64,000 nt of DNA from JASHUC01 sp035523875 (GTDB lineage: Bacteria > Pseudomonadota > Gammaproteobacteria > Steroidobacterales > Steroidobacteraceae), in contig DATKPY010000016.1 in assembly GCA_035523875.1 (NCBI GenBank), positions 62,001 to 126,000 of the forward strand, read 5' to 3'. A model generated the notes under the pieces. That model searched no databases. It was not told the origin of the DNA and saw only the letters and a program-made list of their open reading frames with translations. This document shows, in pieces, positions 8,288 through 17,883 of the stretch (the first letter of the stretch is position 1; each line of letters starts with the position of its first letter). The translations under genes and the position numbers were made by a program.

Positions 8288-9130
8288 TCAGGCGTCCAGG
8301 AAATCGCGCACGACTTCGGCGAGGCGCCCGGGGGCGCTCTCGAACGCCTCCTCGCCCACCTCGGGCAAATCGGCGAGCCGTGCATCCAGCATCAGCTCGC
8401 GTGCCCTGAGCGTCGCCTCTGCCCAATCGTCCCGCGGCCGCACGATGAGCGTCGGGCGAGCAACACGCGGCAGGCGCTCGCGCGCCGGATAATCGAGTGC
8501 GGCCTCAAGTCCCCACCAGGCGTGCGGCCCGTTGGCGAGCTTCGCGGCGAGATCGCGCGCCGCGTCGCTCACGGACAGTCCGGAGCGCCGTGCGCGCAAG
8601 GAGCGCTCCCACTCCGCGGCGAGGAAGCTGCCGTCCTCGGTCGGCGGAAGCGGCCACGGCGCGCGGCGAAACGCCGCGCGCTCCGCGTCGGTTGCGAACG
8701 GCACAGCGACGCAGATCAGGCGCCGAACCGCATCGGGCCGCACGATCGCGAGCTCGGCGGCGACGAAACTGCCGCTCTGATAGCCGAGCAGGTCGATCTG
8801 CCGCAGGCGCATCGTGTCGCAGAAATCCGCGATCGCCGCGGCGTAATCGGCGATCGAGGGTTGCATGGGCGGCGGATCCGAGGCGCCGAACCCCGGCAGG
8901 TCCGGAGCGTAGACGGAGCGATTTCGCCCGAGAAGCGGCAGCACCCGCGAGAACGCGGCGCCGCAGAGTGGGCTCGAGTGAAGGCACATGAGCGGTGTGC
9001 TCTCATCGAAGCCGCCACCCGAGGGAATCGCGGTGTGCACGTGGAGCTGCCCGTAGCGGCACTCGAAGTAGCCACGACGAATGCGCGGCTCGCGCTCGGT
9101 CACCGGACGCTCGGGTCGTCCCTTCGCCAT
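8288..9130 (-). CDS. Alpha/beta-hydrolase-fold protein lacking the usual catalytic histidine
   Basis: 280 residues with an alpha/beta-hydrolase layout. LMCLHSSPLCG is the oxyanion-hole strand, GYQSGSF the nucleophile elbow (GxSxG), and LIVRPRDDWAEAT the strand usually carrying the acid. The stretch that normally reads G-H-x-x-x-x-E reads LPEVGEEAFESAPG, so glutamate stands where the catalytic His is expected. Either another histidine serves or the enzyme is inactive or altered. A GGAGAGA lies about 5 bp upstream of the ATG. Substrate unknown. It is divergent from the lipoprotein at 9247. Confidence 0.75.
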   Translation of the reverse strand: MAKGRPERPVTEREPRIRRGYFECRYGQLHVHTAIPSGGGFDESTPLMCLHSSPLCGAAFSRVLPLLGRNRSVYAPDLPGFGASDPPPMQPSIADYAAAIADFCDTMRLRQIDLLGYQSGSFVAAELAIVRPDAVRRLICVAVPFATDAERAAFRRAPWPLPPTEDGSFLAAEWERSLRARRSGLSVSDAARDLAAKLANGPHAWWGLEAALDYPARERLPRVARPTLIVRPRDDWAEATLRARELMLDARLADLPEVGEEAFESAPGRLAEVVRDFLDA

Positions 9131-9246
9131 TCATTCTCTCCGCTGTGGCGCGCGAATCTGCCCGCCGCGCAGCCGGTCACATCCGCCGGCGGAGCCCTCG
9201 GCTAGCATAGTCGCGCGCCGAAACCTGGCATACAGGAGGCATGGGT

Positions 9247-9483
9247 ATGAAAGAGGAAAGCGCCGTCCGGATCATTCCGCTTGCGTTGCTCGCGGCCGCT
9301 GCGTGCATCCTGGGCGGTTGCGGTCTCGGCGAGACCGCGATGTCCGCCGCGACACAGGGCGTCTCCGAGGCCGAGCAGGCCAAGCAGGCCAAGGCCACGG
9401 AGCAGAAGGTTCAGGAGCAGCTCGACGCCGCCGCGCGCGCCGAAGCCGAGCAGCGCGAGGCCGCCGAGAAGCAGGGCGAATAA
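9247..9483 (+). CDS. Small lipoprotein with alanine/glutamate-rich helix
   Basis: 78 residues. The signal peptide MKEESAVRIIPLALLAAAA ends in a lipobox (ILGGC), predicting signal peptidase II cleavage and acylation. The rest is a charged Ala/Glu/Gln/Lys helix (EAEQAKQAKATEQKVQEQ), likely coiled coil, loosely Lpp-like. AGGAGG at 9234-9239 is 7 nt from this ATG but only 1 nt from the in-frame ATG at 9241, so 9247 is preferred. Role unknown; an envelope-associated position is likely. Confidence 0.75.
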   Translation: MKEESAVRIIPLALLAAAACILGGCGLGETAMSAATQGVSEAEQAKQAKATEQKVQEQLDAAARAEAEQREAAEKQGE

Positions 9484-9542
9484 CCGCACCCACGGACCCG
9501 TCCCGCGGAGCGAACGCGTTCCGCGGGGCGGACCCACCGAGG

Positions 9543-10787
9543 TCAGCGTCGGCGCCGCCGCGCTCCCTTGCGGCGCGACCGCATCCCCGCGGATTTCTTG
9601 CGCTTACCCCCGCTGTTGCGTCGCGGCGCACTCTTGCGTGCCGACCGCGCCGACTTGGCCTTCTTGCGGGCCACCTTCCGGGTCCGCCGCGCAGCCGTCT
9701 TGCTCCGGGTTTTGACCTTAGCCTTAGCCTTAGCCTTAGTCTTGGTCTTTACCGTCGCCTTGCTCTTGGCCTTGGTCTTCGTCTTTTTCTTCGGCGCGCC
9801 GGCTGCTGCCGGACTCGGTTTCGGGGCAGTCGGCTTCGGAGCGCTCGGCTTCGGAGCGCTCGGCTTCGGCGCGGCGGCCGCGGGTGGCGGAGCCGCCGCC
9901 GGCTTCGCCGGTGCCGGGCGGGCTGGCGCGGCTGCTTGGGTCGCCGGTGCGGACGGACTCGCGGCGGCAGGCGGCTTCGCTGGCTTCGGCGGTCGCGCCG
10001 CCGGGGCGGCCGCTGCGGCGTGCAAGCCCTGATGCACGGCGATCGCCGCACCTTCCGGATCGAGGAGCTGGGCTATCCAGGTGCCACCCGGCACCTCGTG
10101 CGGCGGGTTCGCGACGCGGCCGCCGGCGGCAGTGGTCGCCTCGGCCGCCTTGGCGGCACTCGGCACGCTTGCATAGCTCAACCAGTGCGGCCACGAGGCG
10201 GCCATGGTCGCGGGGCGGTTGAGCATGCCGCCCAACTGCCGGCCGTGCTTGCCGAAGAGCAGATACGAGCCCATCGCGCCCATGTCGTGGACGCCCATCT
10301 GCTCCCAGCCGAAGAGCTCACGATAGAAATGAAATGCCTGCGCGTGATCGGCGGTTGCAAGCTCGTGCCAGGAGAACTCCTCCGCTCTCGGCTGTCCGCC
10401 ACCGGTCGCGGCCGGCGTGTAAACGCCAAACTCCCCGCCCTGCGGATCGGTGAGCACCGCGTAGCGGCCGCCGTCCGGCAGCGGTGTCACGGCCGTGGCC
10501 ACGCGTCCGCCGAGACGCTGCGCCACGGCCACGGTCGCGTCGATGTCGCCGGTGCCGACGTACGCGAGCCAGTGCGAGGACGCGCCGCTCGCGCGTGCCG
10601 CGGCGCTCAGCTGCATCATCCCCCCGGCCGGACCCTTGGCGGCTATCCAGACGGTGTACGAAGGGTCCTTCTCCATCGGCTGGGCCCGCCAGCCGAGAAC
10701 CTTCGCGTAGAACGCGACGGCGGCACCCGGGTTGGCGGTCACCAGTTCGTGCCACAGGAATTTTCCTTGAGCTTCGGCGCCGGTCAT
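9543..10787 (-). CDS. Double VOC (glyoxalase/bleomycin-resistance-fold) protein with long basic histone H1-like tail
   Basis: 414 residues. Two VOC domains occupy about 1-125 (FLWHELVTANPGAAVAFY to GEFGVYTP) and 135-255 (FSWHELATADHAQAFHFY to AIAVHQG), matching the two-domain family often annotated as hydroxylase-like VOC proteins. From about 258 to the end the chain is Ala/Pro/Lys-rich: APKPS-type repeats, then alternating KTKTKAKAKAK and an Arg-rich terminus. The tail resembles eukaryotic H1 and bacterial AlgP/histone-like tails and should be disordered and nucleic-acid- or polyanion-binding. A GGGGAGA precedes the ATG. The enzymatic substrate is unknown. Confidence 0.8.
   Translation of the reverse strand: MTGAEAQGKFLWHELVTANPGAAVAFYAKVLGWRAQPMEKDPSYTVWIAAKGPAGGMMQLSAAARASGASSHWLAYVGTGDIDATVAVAQRLGGRVATAVTPLPDGGRYAVLTDPQGGEFGVYTPAATGGGQPRAEEFSWHELATADHAQAFHFYRELFGWEQMGVHDMGAMGSYLLFGKHGRQLGGMLNRPATMAASWPHWLSYASVPSAAKAAEATTAAGGRVANPPHEVPGGTWIAQLLDPEGAAIAVHQGLHAAAAAPAARPPKPAKPPAAASPSAPATQAAAPARPAPAKPAAAPPPAAAAPKPSAPKPSAPKPTAPKPSPAAAGAPKKKTKTKAKSKATVKTKTKAKAKAKVKTRSKTAARRTRKVARKKAKSARSARKSAPRRNSGGKRKKSAGMRSRRKGARRRRR
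9716..9739 (+). repeat. Four tandem CCTTAG hexamers within the basic-tail coding region
   Basis: CCTTAG occurs four times head to tail and encodes (on the minus strand) alternating Lys-Ala. Such repeats are prone to slippage in whole hexamers, so tail length could vary in frame between strains. Confidence 0.9.
9816..9875 (+). repeat. Four 15-bp tandem units encoding the APKPS repeat
   Basis: Units of about 15 bp, CGGCTTCGGAGCGCT and variants, begin at 9816, 9831, 9846 and 9861; the middle two are identical. On the minus strand they encode A-P-K-P-S/T, the linker between the VOC domains and the Lys-rich tail. Confidence 0.85.
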
Positions 10788-11006
10788 CGTGTGTCTCCCC
10801 TTTGGTATGTGCTCGCGATCGTCCGCGGTTCGCTTGTTAGCCGCTCAGCGCGCCGGCCCGGACGGTGCGCCCGCCGCGGAAGAGGCGGCGAGCCCGATGC
10901 TGAGCTTTTTGATTCAGTCGCAATTCTCCACTGTCTGCACGTTCTGTAAATAGCCGGACGCGAATTAACGCGGCTCGGCGGCGCCTAACGGGCACGGAAT
11001 CGGCGC

Positions 11007-11474
11007 TCACGAGCGCGCAGCGGGCGCCGCGAGCGCGACGAAGTCGCCCTCGAAGGACGCCATGCGGGCACCGTCGCACTCGAGCACGGCGCGCATCCTG
11101 ATGCGCGCGCGGCCATGACGCTCGAGCGTCGCGCGAAAGCGCCGGTAGAGCGCCTCGTCGGTGAGCTCGCACACGGCTTGAAAGTTCCCGCGGATGGGCC
11201 GCTCATAGCTCATCGAGATGCGCTGGATGAGCAGTCGCGTCGCTGCGCCGCCGGCCGCCTGCTCGCGCGCGACGAGCAGCACCCAGGCGGCGAGGATGGC
11301 GAGCGAGACCGCGCTGCCGCCGAAGACCATCTCGCCGTTATTCGTGTTCGGACCGATCGGCGCCCCGAGCACCACACGCTCGGCGCTCACTGCGAGCACG
11401 CGGGCGCCCAAGGCGACGGTCAGGGGAATGCGCTCGTGGAGATACTGCTCGATTTGGACGGGAGACAGTCCCAT
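11007..11474 (-). CDS. Hotdog-fold thioesterase, YiiD C-terminal family
   Basis: 155 residues. The N-terminal helix (QYLHERIPLTVALG) followed by the loop NTNNGEMVFGGS and a hydrophobic helix matches the putative thioesterase domain found at the C-terminus of E. coli YiiD. A later LIQRISMSYERPIRG segment fits the second half of the hotdog fold. It likely hydrolyses acyl-CoA/ACP thioesters; the substrate is unknown. It starts immediately after the SDR stop with no gap (TAA-ATG), as last gene of the minus-strand ilvB-gloA-SDR-thioesterase run. Confidence 0.75.
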   Translation of the reverse strand: MGLSPVQIEQYLHERIPLTVALGARVLAVSAERVVLGAPIGPNTNNGEMVFGGSAVSLAILAAWVLLVAREQAAGGAATRLLIQRISMSYERPIRGNFQAVCELTDEALYRRFRATLERHGRARIRMRAVLECDGARMASFEGDFVALAAPAARS

Positions 11475-12173
11475 TTACCACGGCAGCTCGGAGCCATCGT
11501 AGGCCCAGAAGCGGCCGGCGCGCTCGGGCGTGAGGCCCGCGATGACCTGGCGCATGCCGAGCACGCTCGTCCGCGCATCGATATCGGCCCGCGGGCCTCC
11601 CATGTCGGTGCGCACCCATCCGGGGTGAACCGCGGCGGCGATGATGCCGTGGCGGCGGCCGAGGTCCACCGCGAGGGACACCGTGATGGCGTTGAGCGCG
11701 GCCTTGCTCGCCCGGTACGGATAGAAGCCCCCGAGGTCGTTCCTGGCCATCGAGGCCATGATCGTGCTCACCGAGACGATTTTCTTCTCGGTGCTGCGGG
11801 CGACGTGCGCAACGAACGCCTCGGCCATCTTCATCGGTGCGAATGCGTTCAAGCGGAAGATGGACTCCCACTCGGGGAAAGCGCTCGCGCCGAACCCGCC
11901 CCCACGTCCGCCCATCGTGCCCGCATCGTTGATGAGCACATCGATCGAGCGGCCGCCGAGCTCGCGCGCGAGCACATCGACCGCCGCGAAGTCGGTCACA
12001 TCGAGCGGATGGACGCGGATCCGCCCGGCGGAGGCGGCGGCGAGCGCGGCGAGCTCCGCGGCCTTGCTCGGCGCGCGCGCGCAGGCGATCACCTCCCAAT
12101 CCTCCGCGCCGTACTGGCGCACCAGCTCGAGCCCGAGACCGCGGCTCGCTCCGGTTACGAGAACGGTCGCCAT
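11475..12173 (-). CDS. Short-chain dehydrogenase/reductase (SDR)
   Basis: 232 residues, classical SDR size. The nucleotide-binding motif is VTGASRGLGLE, the NNAG motif is present as NDAG, the catalytic Ser is in VSVSTIMASM, and Tyr/Lys are in YPYRASKAAL. AVHPGWVRTDMGG is typical of the SDR subgroup containing CsgA-like and carbonyl-reductase proteins. The cofactor is likely NADP(H), because an Arg follows the glycine motif; this is inference. 16-bp gap after gloA. Substrate unknown. Confidence 0.85.
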   Translation of the reverse strand: MATVLVTGASRGLGLELVRQYGAEDWEVIACARAPSKAAELAALAAASAGRIRVHPLDVTDFAAVDVLARELGGRSIDVLINDAGTMGGRGGGFGASAFPEWESIFRLNAFAPMKMAEAFVAHVARSTEKKIVSVSTIMASMARNDLGGFYPYRASKAALNAITVSLAVDLGRRHGIIAAAVHPGWVRTDMGGPRADIDARTSVLGMRQVIAGLTPERAGRFWAYDGSELPW

Positions 12174-12189
12174 CTGGAACCCGGGTGTC

Positions 12190-12609
12190 CTACCACTGTC
12201 CGACGTTCGGCATGGATTTCCAGGGCTCCGCTGGCTGCAATGCTTCGCCGCGCTGCAGCAGCTCGATGGAGATGCTGTCGGGGGAGCGCACGAACGCCAT
12301 CCGTCCGTCGCGTGGCGGACGATTGATGGTGACGCCGTGGTCCATCAGCCGCCGGCACGCGGCATAGATGTCATCGACCGCGTAGGCGAGGTGGCCGAAG
12401 TTGCGCCCACCCGCGTACGGCTCCGGGTCCCAGTTATAGGTGAGCTCGACCTGCGCCGAGGAATCGGCCGGCGCGGCGAGAAACACGAGCGTGAAGCGAC
12501 CCTGGGGATAGTCCTTGCGCGTGATCTCCTCGAGCCCGAGGGCGTCGCGGTAGAAGCGGAGTGAGGCATCGAGGTCGGTGACCCGCACCATGGTGTGGAG
12601 GTACTTCAT
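12190..12609 (-). CDS. gloA: Lactoylglutathione lyase (glyoxalase I)
   Basis: 139 residues. It isomerises the methylglyoxal-glutathione hemithioacetal to S-lactoylglutathione. The four expected metal ligands are visible in order: His in YLHTMVRV, Glu in QVELTYN, His in FGHLAYAVDD and Glu in SIELLQ. The motif LTYNWDPEPY is characteristic of bacterial GloA. The ATG overlaps the ilvB stop by one base (TGATG), so it is translationally coupled to acetolactate synthase, an unusual pairing. Confidence 0.9.
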   Translation of the reverse strand: MKYLHTMVRVTDLDASLRFYRDALGLEEITRKDYPQGRFTLVFLAAPADSSAQVELTYNWDPEPYAGGRNFGHLAYAVDDIYAACRRLMDHGVTINRPPRDGRMAFVRSPDSISIELLQRGEALQPAEPWKSMPNVGQW

Positions 12610-14456
12610 CAGAACATCTCCGAAGGTCCCGGCGTCTTGATGTCGACCTTGTGGCGGGAGGGGATGAACTCCCCCGTGATCATCTCATCGTATCCCTGTC
12701 CGGGGCTCACCATCGGGTAGACGCCGGCGTCGGGATCGATCATCACCTCGAGGAACGCGGGGCCCGGGTAGCGCACGAACTCCTCGACGACACGCGGCAC
12801 ATCGGCCTTATCCGCGAGGCGCACGGCGTAGCGGAAGCCGTCGGCCTGGGCGGCCTTGACGAAGTCCTTCTTGTGCAGCGACTTGTCGCTCGCGGAAAGC
12901 CGGCCCTTGAAGAACAGCTTCTGCCACTGCTTGACCATGCCGTCGCCAAAGTTGTTGAGCACGGCCACCTTCACCGGCAGGTCGTAGGTCGTGACCGTCT
13001 CGAGCTCGCCGATATTCATGCGGATGCTCGCATCGCCGTCGATGTCGACGACGAGCCGCTGCGGATGGGCGATCTGCGCACCGATCGCCGCCGGGAGCCC
13101 GAAGCCCATCGTGCCCATGCTTCCGGAGGTGAGCCACAGCCGCGGCCGGCGGAAATCGCAGTACTGCGCCGCCCACATCTGATGCTGGCCGACGCCCGTC
13201 GTCACGATCGCCTCGCCGCGCGTGTGCCGGTTGAGCTCCTCGAGGAAGTAATGCGGCTGGATGAGCGGGCTCGCGCGATCGTAGTTCATCGCGTGCACGC
13301 GCTTGAGCTGCGCCACGTGTGCGTGCCAGGCGGAGTAGTCGGGGCTGAAGCTCTGCGAGCGCCCGAAGGCCGTGAGCGCGCGCAGGGCATCGCCGAGCCG
13401 CCCGACATGGCTCCACTGCACGCGCTTGACCTTGTTGATCTCGGCGCGATCGATGTCGAGATGCGCAATAGAGCGCGCGTTGCGGGCGAACTTGGCGGGC
13501 ACGGTCGCGACGCGGTCGTCGAAGCGCGCGCCCGCGGCGAGCAGGAAATCGCAGTCGTCGAGAGCGTAATTGGCGAACGCCGCTCCGTGCATACCGAGCA
13601 TCCGCATCGACAGCGGGTGCGTGGTATCGATCGATCCGATCCCCATGAGCGTCGTCACCACCGGCACGCCGAAGGCGACGGCGAACTCCGCGAGCGCGTC
13701 GGCCGCATCGGCGTTGATGACGCCGCCGCCTGCGTAGATGAGCGGCCGGCGCGCCGCGCGCAGCATCTCGAGGAAGCTTGCCGCCTGTTCGGCGCCGAGC
13801 GTCTCGCGCGCAAGCTCGAGCATGCGGCTGCGATAGCCGGGAATCGCAAGCGTCCCGCTGCCCAAGTAGGGACCCTCCCAGTTCTGCACGTCCTTCGGCA
13901 CGTCGATCACGACCGGGCCGGGGCGGCCGGTGCGCGCGATCTCGAACGCGGTGCGCACGGTCGCCTCGAGCTTCGTGGGATCGGTGACGAGGAAGATGTG
14001 CTTGGCGACCGCGCCCATCAGCGCCGGCACGGGCGCCTCCTGGAACGCATCGGTGCCGATTGCAGCGCGCGCGACCTGGCCGCTCACCACCACCATCGGG
14101 ACCGAATCCGCCATCGAGTCCCGCACCGGGGTCACGGTGTTGGTGGCCCCGGGGCCGGAGGTGACCAGGCACACTCCCACCCGTCCGCTCGCCCGCGCGT
14201 AGCCGGCGGCCATGAAGCCCGCGCCCTGCTCGTTCGCCGGCACGATGAGCGGAATCGGCGGCCGGCCCGAGCGGCCCTGGCGCTCGTTGTAGAGGAATAC
14301 GGCGTCGTACGTGGGCAGAATGGCCCCGCCGCTGTACCCGAAGATGGCGGTCACACCTTCGTCGGCCAGCACCTGCACGATCATCTGCGCGCCCGTCATC
14401 CGCACCCCGGCGAGGGGGTGCTCGCGCACGGGCGGCGGTGGAACGATGGCGTTCAT
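12609..14456 (-). CDS. ilvB: Acetolactate synthase large subunit
   Basis: 615 residues from the ATG at 14456. This TPP-, FAD- and Mg-dependent enzyme condenses pyruvate (with pyruvate or 2-oxobutanoate) in branched-chain amino acid synthesis. Seen are the catalytic Glu in VPANEQGAGFMAAGYAR, the TSGPGATN loop, and the C-terminal TPP-binding GDASIRMN through LNN. The C-terminal VYPMVSPG and DEMI motifs are typical of true acetolactate synthases rather than other TPP enzymes. The open frame extends upstream past ilvN's start, but the MNAIVPP start best matches the family. It is divergent from ilvN across 88 bp instead of in the usual ilvBN order. Confidence 0.93.
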   Translation of the reverse strand: MNAIVPPPPVREHPLAGVRMTGAQMIVQVLADEGVTAIFGYSGGAILPTYDAVFLYNERQGRSGRPPIPLIVPANEQGAGFMAAGYARASGRVGVCLVTSGPGATNTVTPVRDSMADSVPMVVVSGQVARAAIGTDAFQEAPVPALMGAVAKHIFLVTDPTKLEATVRTAFEIARTGRPGPVVIDVPKDVQNWEGPYLGSGTLAIPGYRSRMLELARETLGAEQAASFLEMLRAARRPLIYAGGGVINADAADALAEFAVAFGVPVVTTLMGIGSIDTTHPLSMRMLGMHGAAFANYALDDCDFLLAAGARFDDRVATVPAKFARNARSIAHLDIDRAEINKVKRVQWSHVGRLGDALRALTAFGRSQSFSPDYSAWHAHVAQLKRVHAMNYDRASPLIQPHYFLEELNRHTRGEAIVTTGVGQHQMWAAQYCDFRRPRLWLTSGSMGTMGFGLPAAIGAQIAHPQRLVVDIDGDASIRMNIGELETVTTYDLPVKVAVLNNFGDGMVKQWQKLFFKGRLSASDKSLHKKDFVKAAQADGFRYAVRLADKADVPRVVEEFVRYPGPAFLEVMIDPDAGVYPMVSPGQGYDEMITGEFIPSRHKVDIKTPGPSEMF

Positions 14457-14544
14457 GGGAACTCGAAAGCCTAGCAGCTCCCAGGCCCCTCGGGCTACAG
14501 TCTGCGGGGTGGGGTAATCTCTTGAAAGACCTGCCAAGTCCTCC

Positions 14545-15051
14545 ATGCGCCACATCATCGCTATCCTGCTGCAGAACGAGGCCGGCGCGCTGTCGCGCAT
14601 CGCGGGTCTGTTCTCCACGCGCGGCTATAACATCGAGTCGCTTTCCGTCGCGCCCACCGACGATCCGACGGTGTCGCGGATCACGCTCGTCACCACCGGG
14701 TCGGACGCCGTGATTCAGCAAATCGCCAACCATCTGCACAAGCTCATCGACGTGGTGCGCGTCGACGACATGACACTCGGTGAGCACCTCGAGCGCGAGC
14801 TCGTGCTGCTGAAGCTCAAGGTGTCCCCCCGGCACATGGATGGCCTGCGCGGGCATGTCATCCGCGCCGGCGGTCGCGTGCTCGACCCGGCGGCCGACGG
14901 GTTCATCGTCGAGCTCACCGCAAGCGAGGCGGAGATCAATGCATTCATCCGTGAGCTCGCTTCCCAGGCCGAGCTCACCGAGGTAGTGCGCAGCGGCGCC
15001 CTCGGCATGGGCCGTAGCGGGCGCTCGCTGCAGAGGGACCGTCCCGGGTGA
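14545..15051 (+). CDS. ilvN: Acetolactate synthase small (regulatory) subunit
   Basis: 168 residues. The N-terminal ACT domain (HIIAILLQNEAGALSRIAGLF, then RGYNIESLSVAPT) binds valine for feedback inhibition and activates the large subunit. The C-terminal half (LVLLKLKV to LTASEAEINAFI) is the standard ALS_SS_C region. It is encoded divergently from ilvB, and no ilvC follows; a histidine kinase gene starts 7 bp downstream. No ribosome-binding site of good quality is evident before the ATG. Confidence 0.95.
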   Translation: MRHIIAILLQNEAGALSRIAGLFSTRGYNIESLSVAPTDDPTVSRITLVTTGSDAVIQQIANHLHKLIDVVRVDDMTLGEHLERELVLLKLKVSPRHMDGLRGHVIRAGGRVLDPAADGFIVELTASEAEINAFIRELASQAELTEVVRSGALGMGRSGRSLQRDRPG

Positions 15052-15058
15052 GCCGTCG

Positions 15059-16753
<1,695 letters not shown>

Positions 16754-16765
16754 CGAGGCGGATCG

Positions 16766-17740
16766 TCAGGGCAGGAGCACGGTCGAGCCGGTCGTGCGAC
16801 GTGCCTCGAGGTCGCGGTGCGCCTGCGCGACCTCGGCGAGCGGATAGGTCTGACCGATGCGGATCCGCACCTTGCGGCTCTTCACCATCGCGAAGAGCTC
16901 CTTGGCGGCGGCGACCAGCGCCTCGCGCGTGGCGATGTAATTGAAGAGGGTCGGGCGGGTGAGAAACAGCGATCCGCGCTTGGAGAGCTCGAGGGGATTG
17001 ATGAGCGGCGGCGGGCCCGAGGCGTTGCCGTAAGTGACCATCATGCCGAGGGGTCGCAGGCAGTCGAGCGACTCCATGAATGTGTCCTTGCCCACCGAGT
17101 CGTAGACCACCGCGACGCCTTCGCCCTTCGTGAGCCGCTTGACCGACGGCACGAGCTCGTCGCGGCCGGAGATGAGCGTGTGACGGCAGCCGTTCTTGCG
17201 CGCGAGCTCCGCCTTCGCCTCGCTCCCGACGACGCCGATGACCTTCGCCCCGAGCGCTCGAGCCCACTGGCACAGGATGAGCCCAACGCCGCCGGCGGCG
17301 GCGTGCACCAGGATCGGATCTCCGCGCCGCACGGGGTAGGTCCGGCGCACGAGATACTGGGCCGTCAGGCCCTTGAGCATGAGCGCAGCGGCTTGGAGAT
17401 CGGAGATTCCCGCAGGCACTTTCACCACGCGTGCCGCCGGAACGTTGCGCACCTCGGCGTACGCGCCGGGCACCGTGTAGACATAAGCCACCCGGTCGCC
17501 GACACGGAATCCCTTCACGCCGCGACCGAGCGCGATGACGATTCCGGCCGCCTCCCGCCCGAGGGAGCCCGGAAGCTCCATCGGGTAGAGTCCCGTGCGG
17601 TCATAAACATCGATGTAGTTGAGCCCGATCGCCGTGTGGCGCACCTGCAGCTCGCCGCGGCCGGGAGGGATCGGCTCGGCCTCCTCGAGTACCAGTGCCT
17701 CGGGGCCACCGTACACATGCAAACGCACCACCTTGGACAT
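16766..17740 (-). CDS. NADPH:quinone oxidoreductase, zinc-free MDR family
   Basis: 324 residues from the ATG at 17740. A GroES-like N-terminal half (HTAIGLNYIDVYDRTGLYP, GREAAGIV) is followed by a Rossmann domain with AAAGGVGLILCQWARALGA. No structural or catalytic zinc cysteines are seen, and the sequence follows the Qor (crystallin-zeta) subgroup closely (FLTRPTLFNYIATREAL). It reduces quinones with NADPH. A CRP-type palindrome lies 3 bp upstream of this ATG. An upstream in-frame ATG at 17758 would place that palindrome inside the coding region, so 17740 is preferred. Confidence 0.9.
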   Translation of the reverse strand: MSKVVRLHVYGGPEALVLEEAEPIPPGRGELQVRHTAIGLNYIDVYDRTGLYPMELPGSLGREAAGIVIALGRGVKGFRVGDRVAYVYTVPGAYAEVRNVPAARVVKVPAGISDLQAAALMLKGLTAQYLVRRTYPVRRGDPILVHAAAGGVGLILCQWARALGAKVIGVVGSEAKAELARKNGCRHTLISGRDELVPSVKRLTKGEGVAVVYDSVGKDTFMESLDCLRPLGMMVTYGNASGPPPLINPLELSKRGSLFLTRPTLFNYIATREALVAAAKELFAMVKSRKVRIRIGQTYPLAEVAQAHRDLEARRTTGSTVLLP

Positions 17741-17743
17741 GGC

Positions 17744-17759
17744 TGTGACCCCGGTCACA
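17744..17759. promoter_or_regulatory. Perfect CRP-type palindrome TGTGACCCCGGTCACA
   Basis: The inverted repeat matches TGTGA-N6-TCACA exactly, with 7-bp arms around CC. It lies between the divergent qor start (3 bp away) and the GGDEF/EAL gene. Bound protein would block or compete with initiation at qor, so repression is more likely than activation there. The binding protein is not identifiable from this window. Confidence 0.55.
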
Positions 17760-17767
17760 AACCGACG

Positions 17768-17784
17768 GATGTCGGGCCGACATC
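17768..17784. promoter_or_regulatory. Second palindrome GATGTCGG-G-CCGACATC
   Basis: Perfect 8-bp arms around one central G, 8 bp from the CRP-type site, in the same divergent intergenic region. It could be the operator of a dimeric repressor controlling qor and/or the GGDEF/EAL gene. This is inference from symmetry only. Confidence 0.4.
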
Positions 17785-17883
17785 ATAAGGTCTCCGGCGA
17801 AGGGTGCGAACGGGTTCCGGGCCCTCCGGCGGCTACCCCGTACAGTGGCTCAACATCGGCTACTTTGCTCGAGCAGAGCGACC

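Noticed and set aside
9716..9875. Possible CRISPR or regulatory repeat array
   Set aside because: The hexamers and 15-mers are in frame inside a coding region and encode low-complexity Lys/Ala/Pro protein; there are no spacers.
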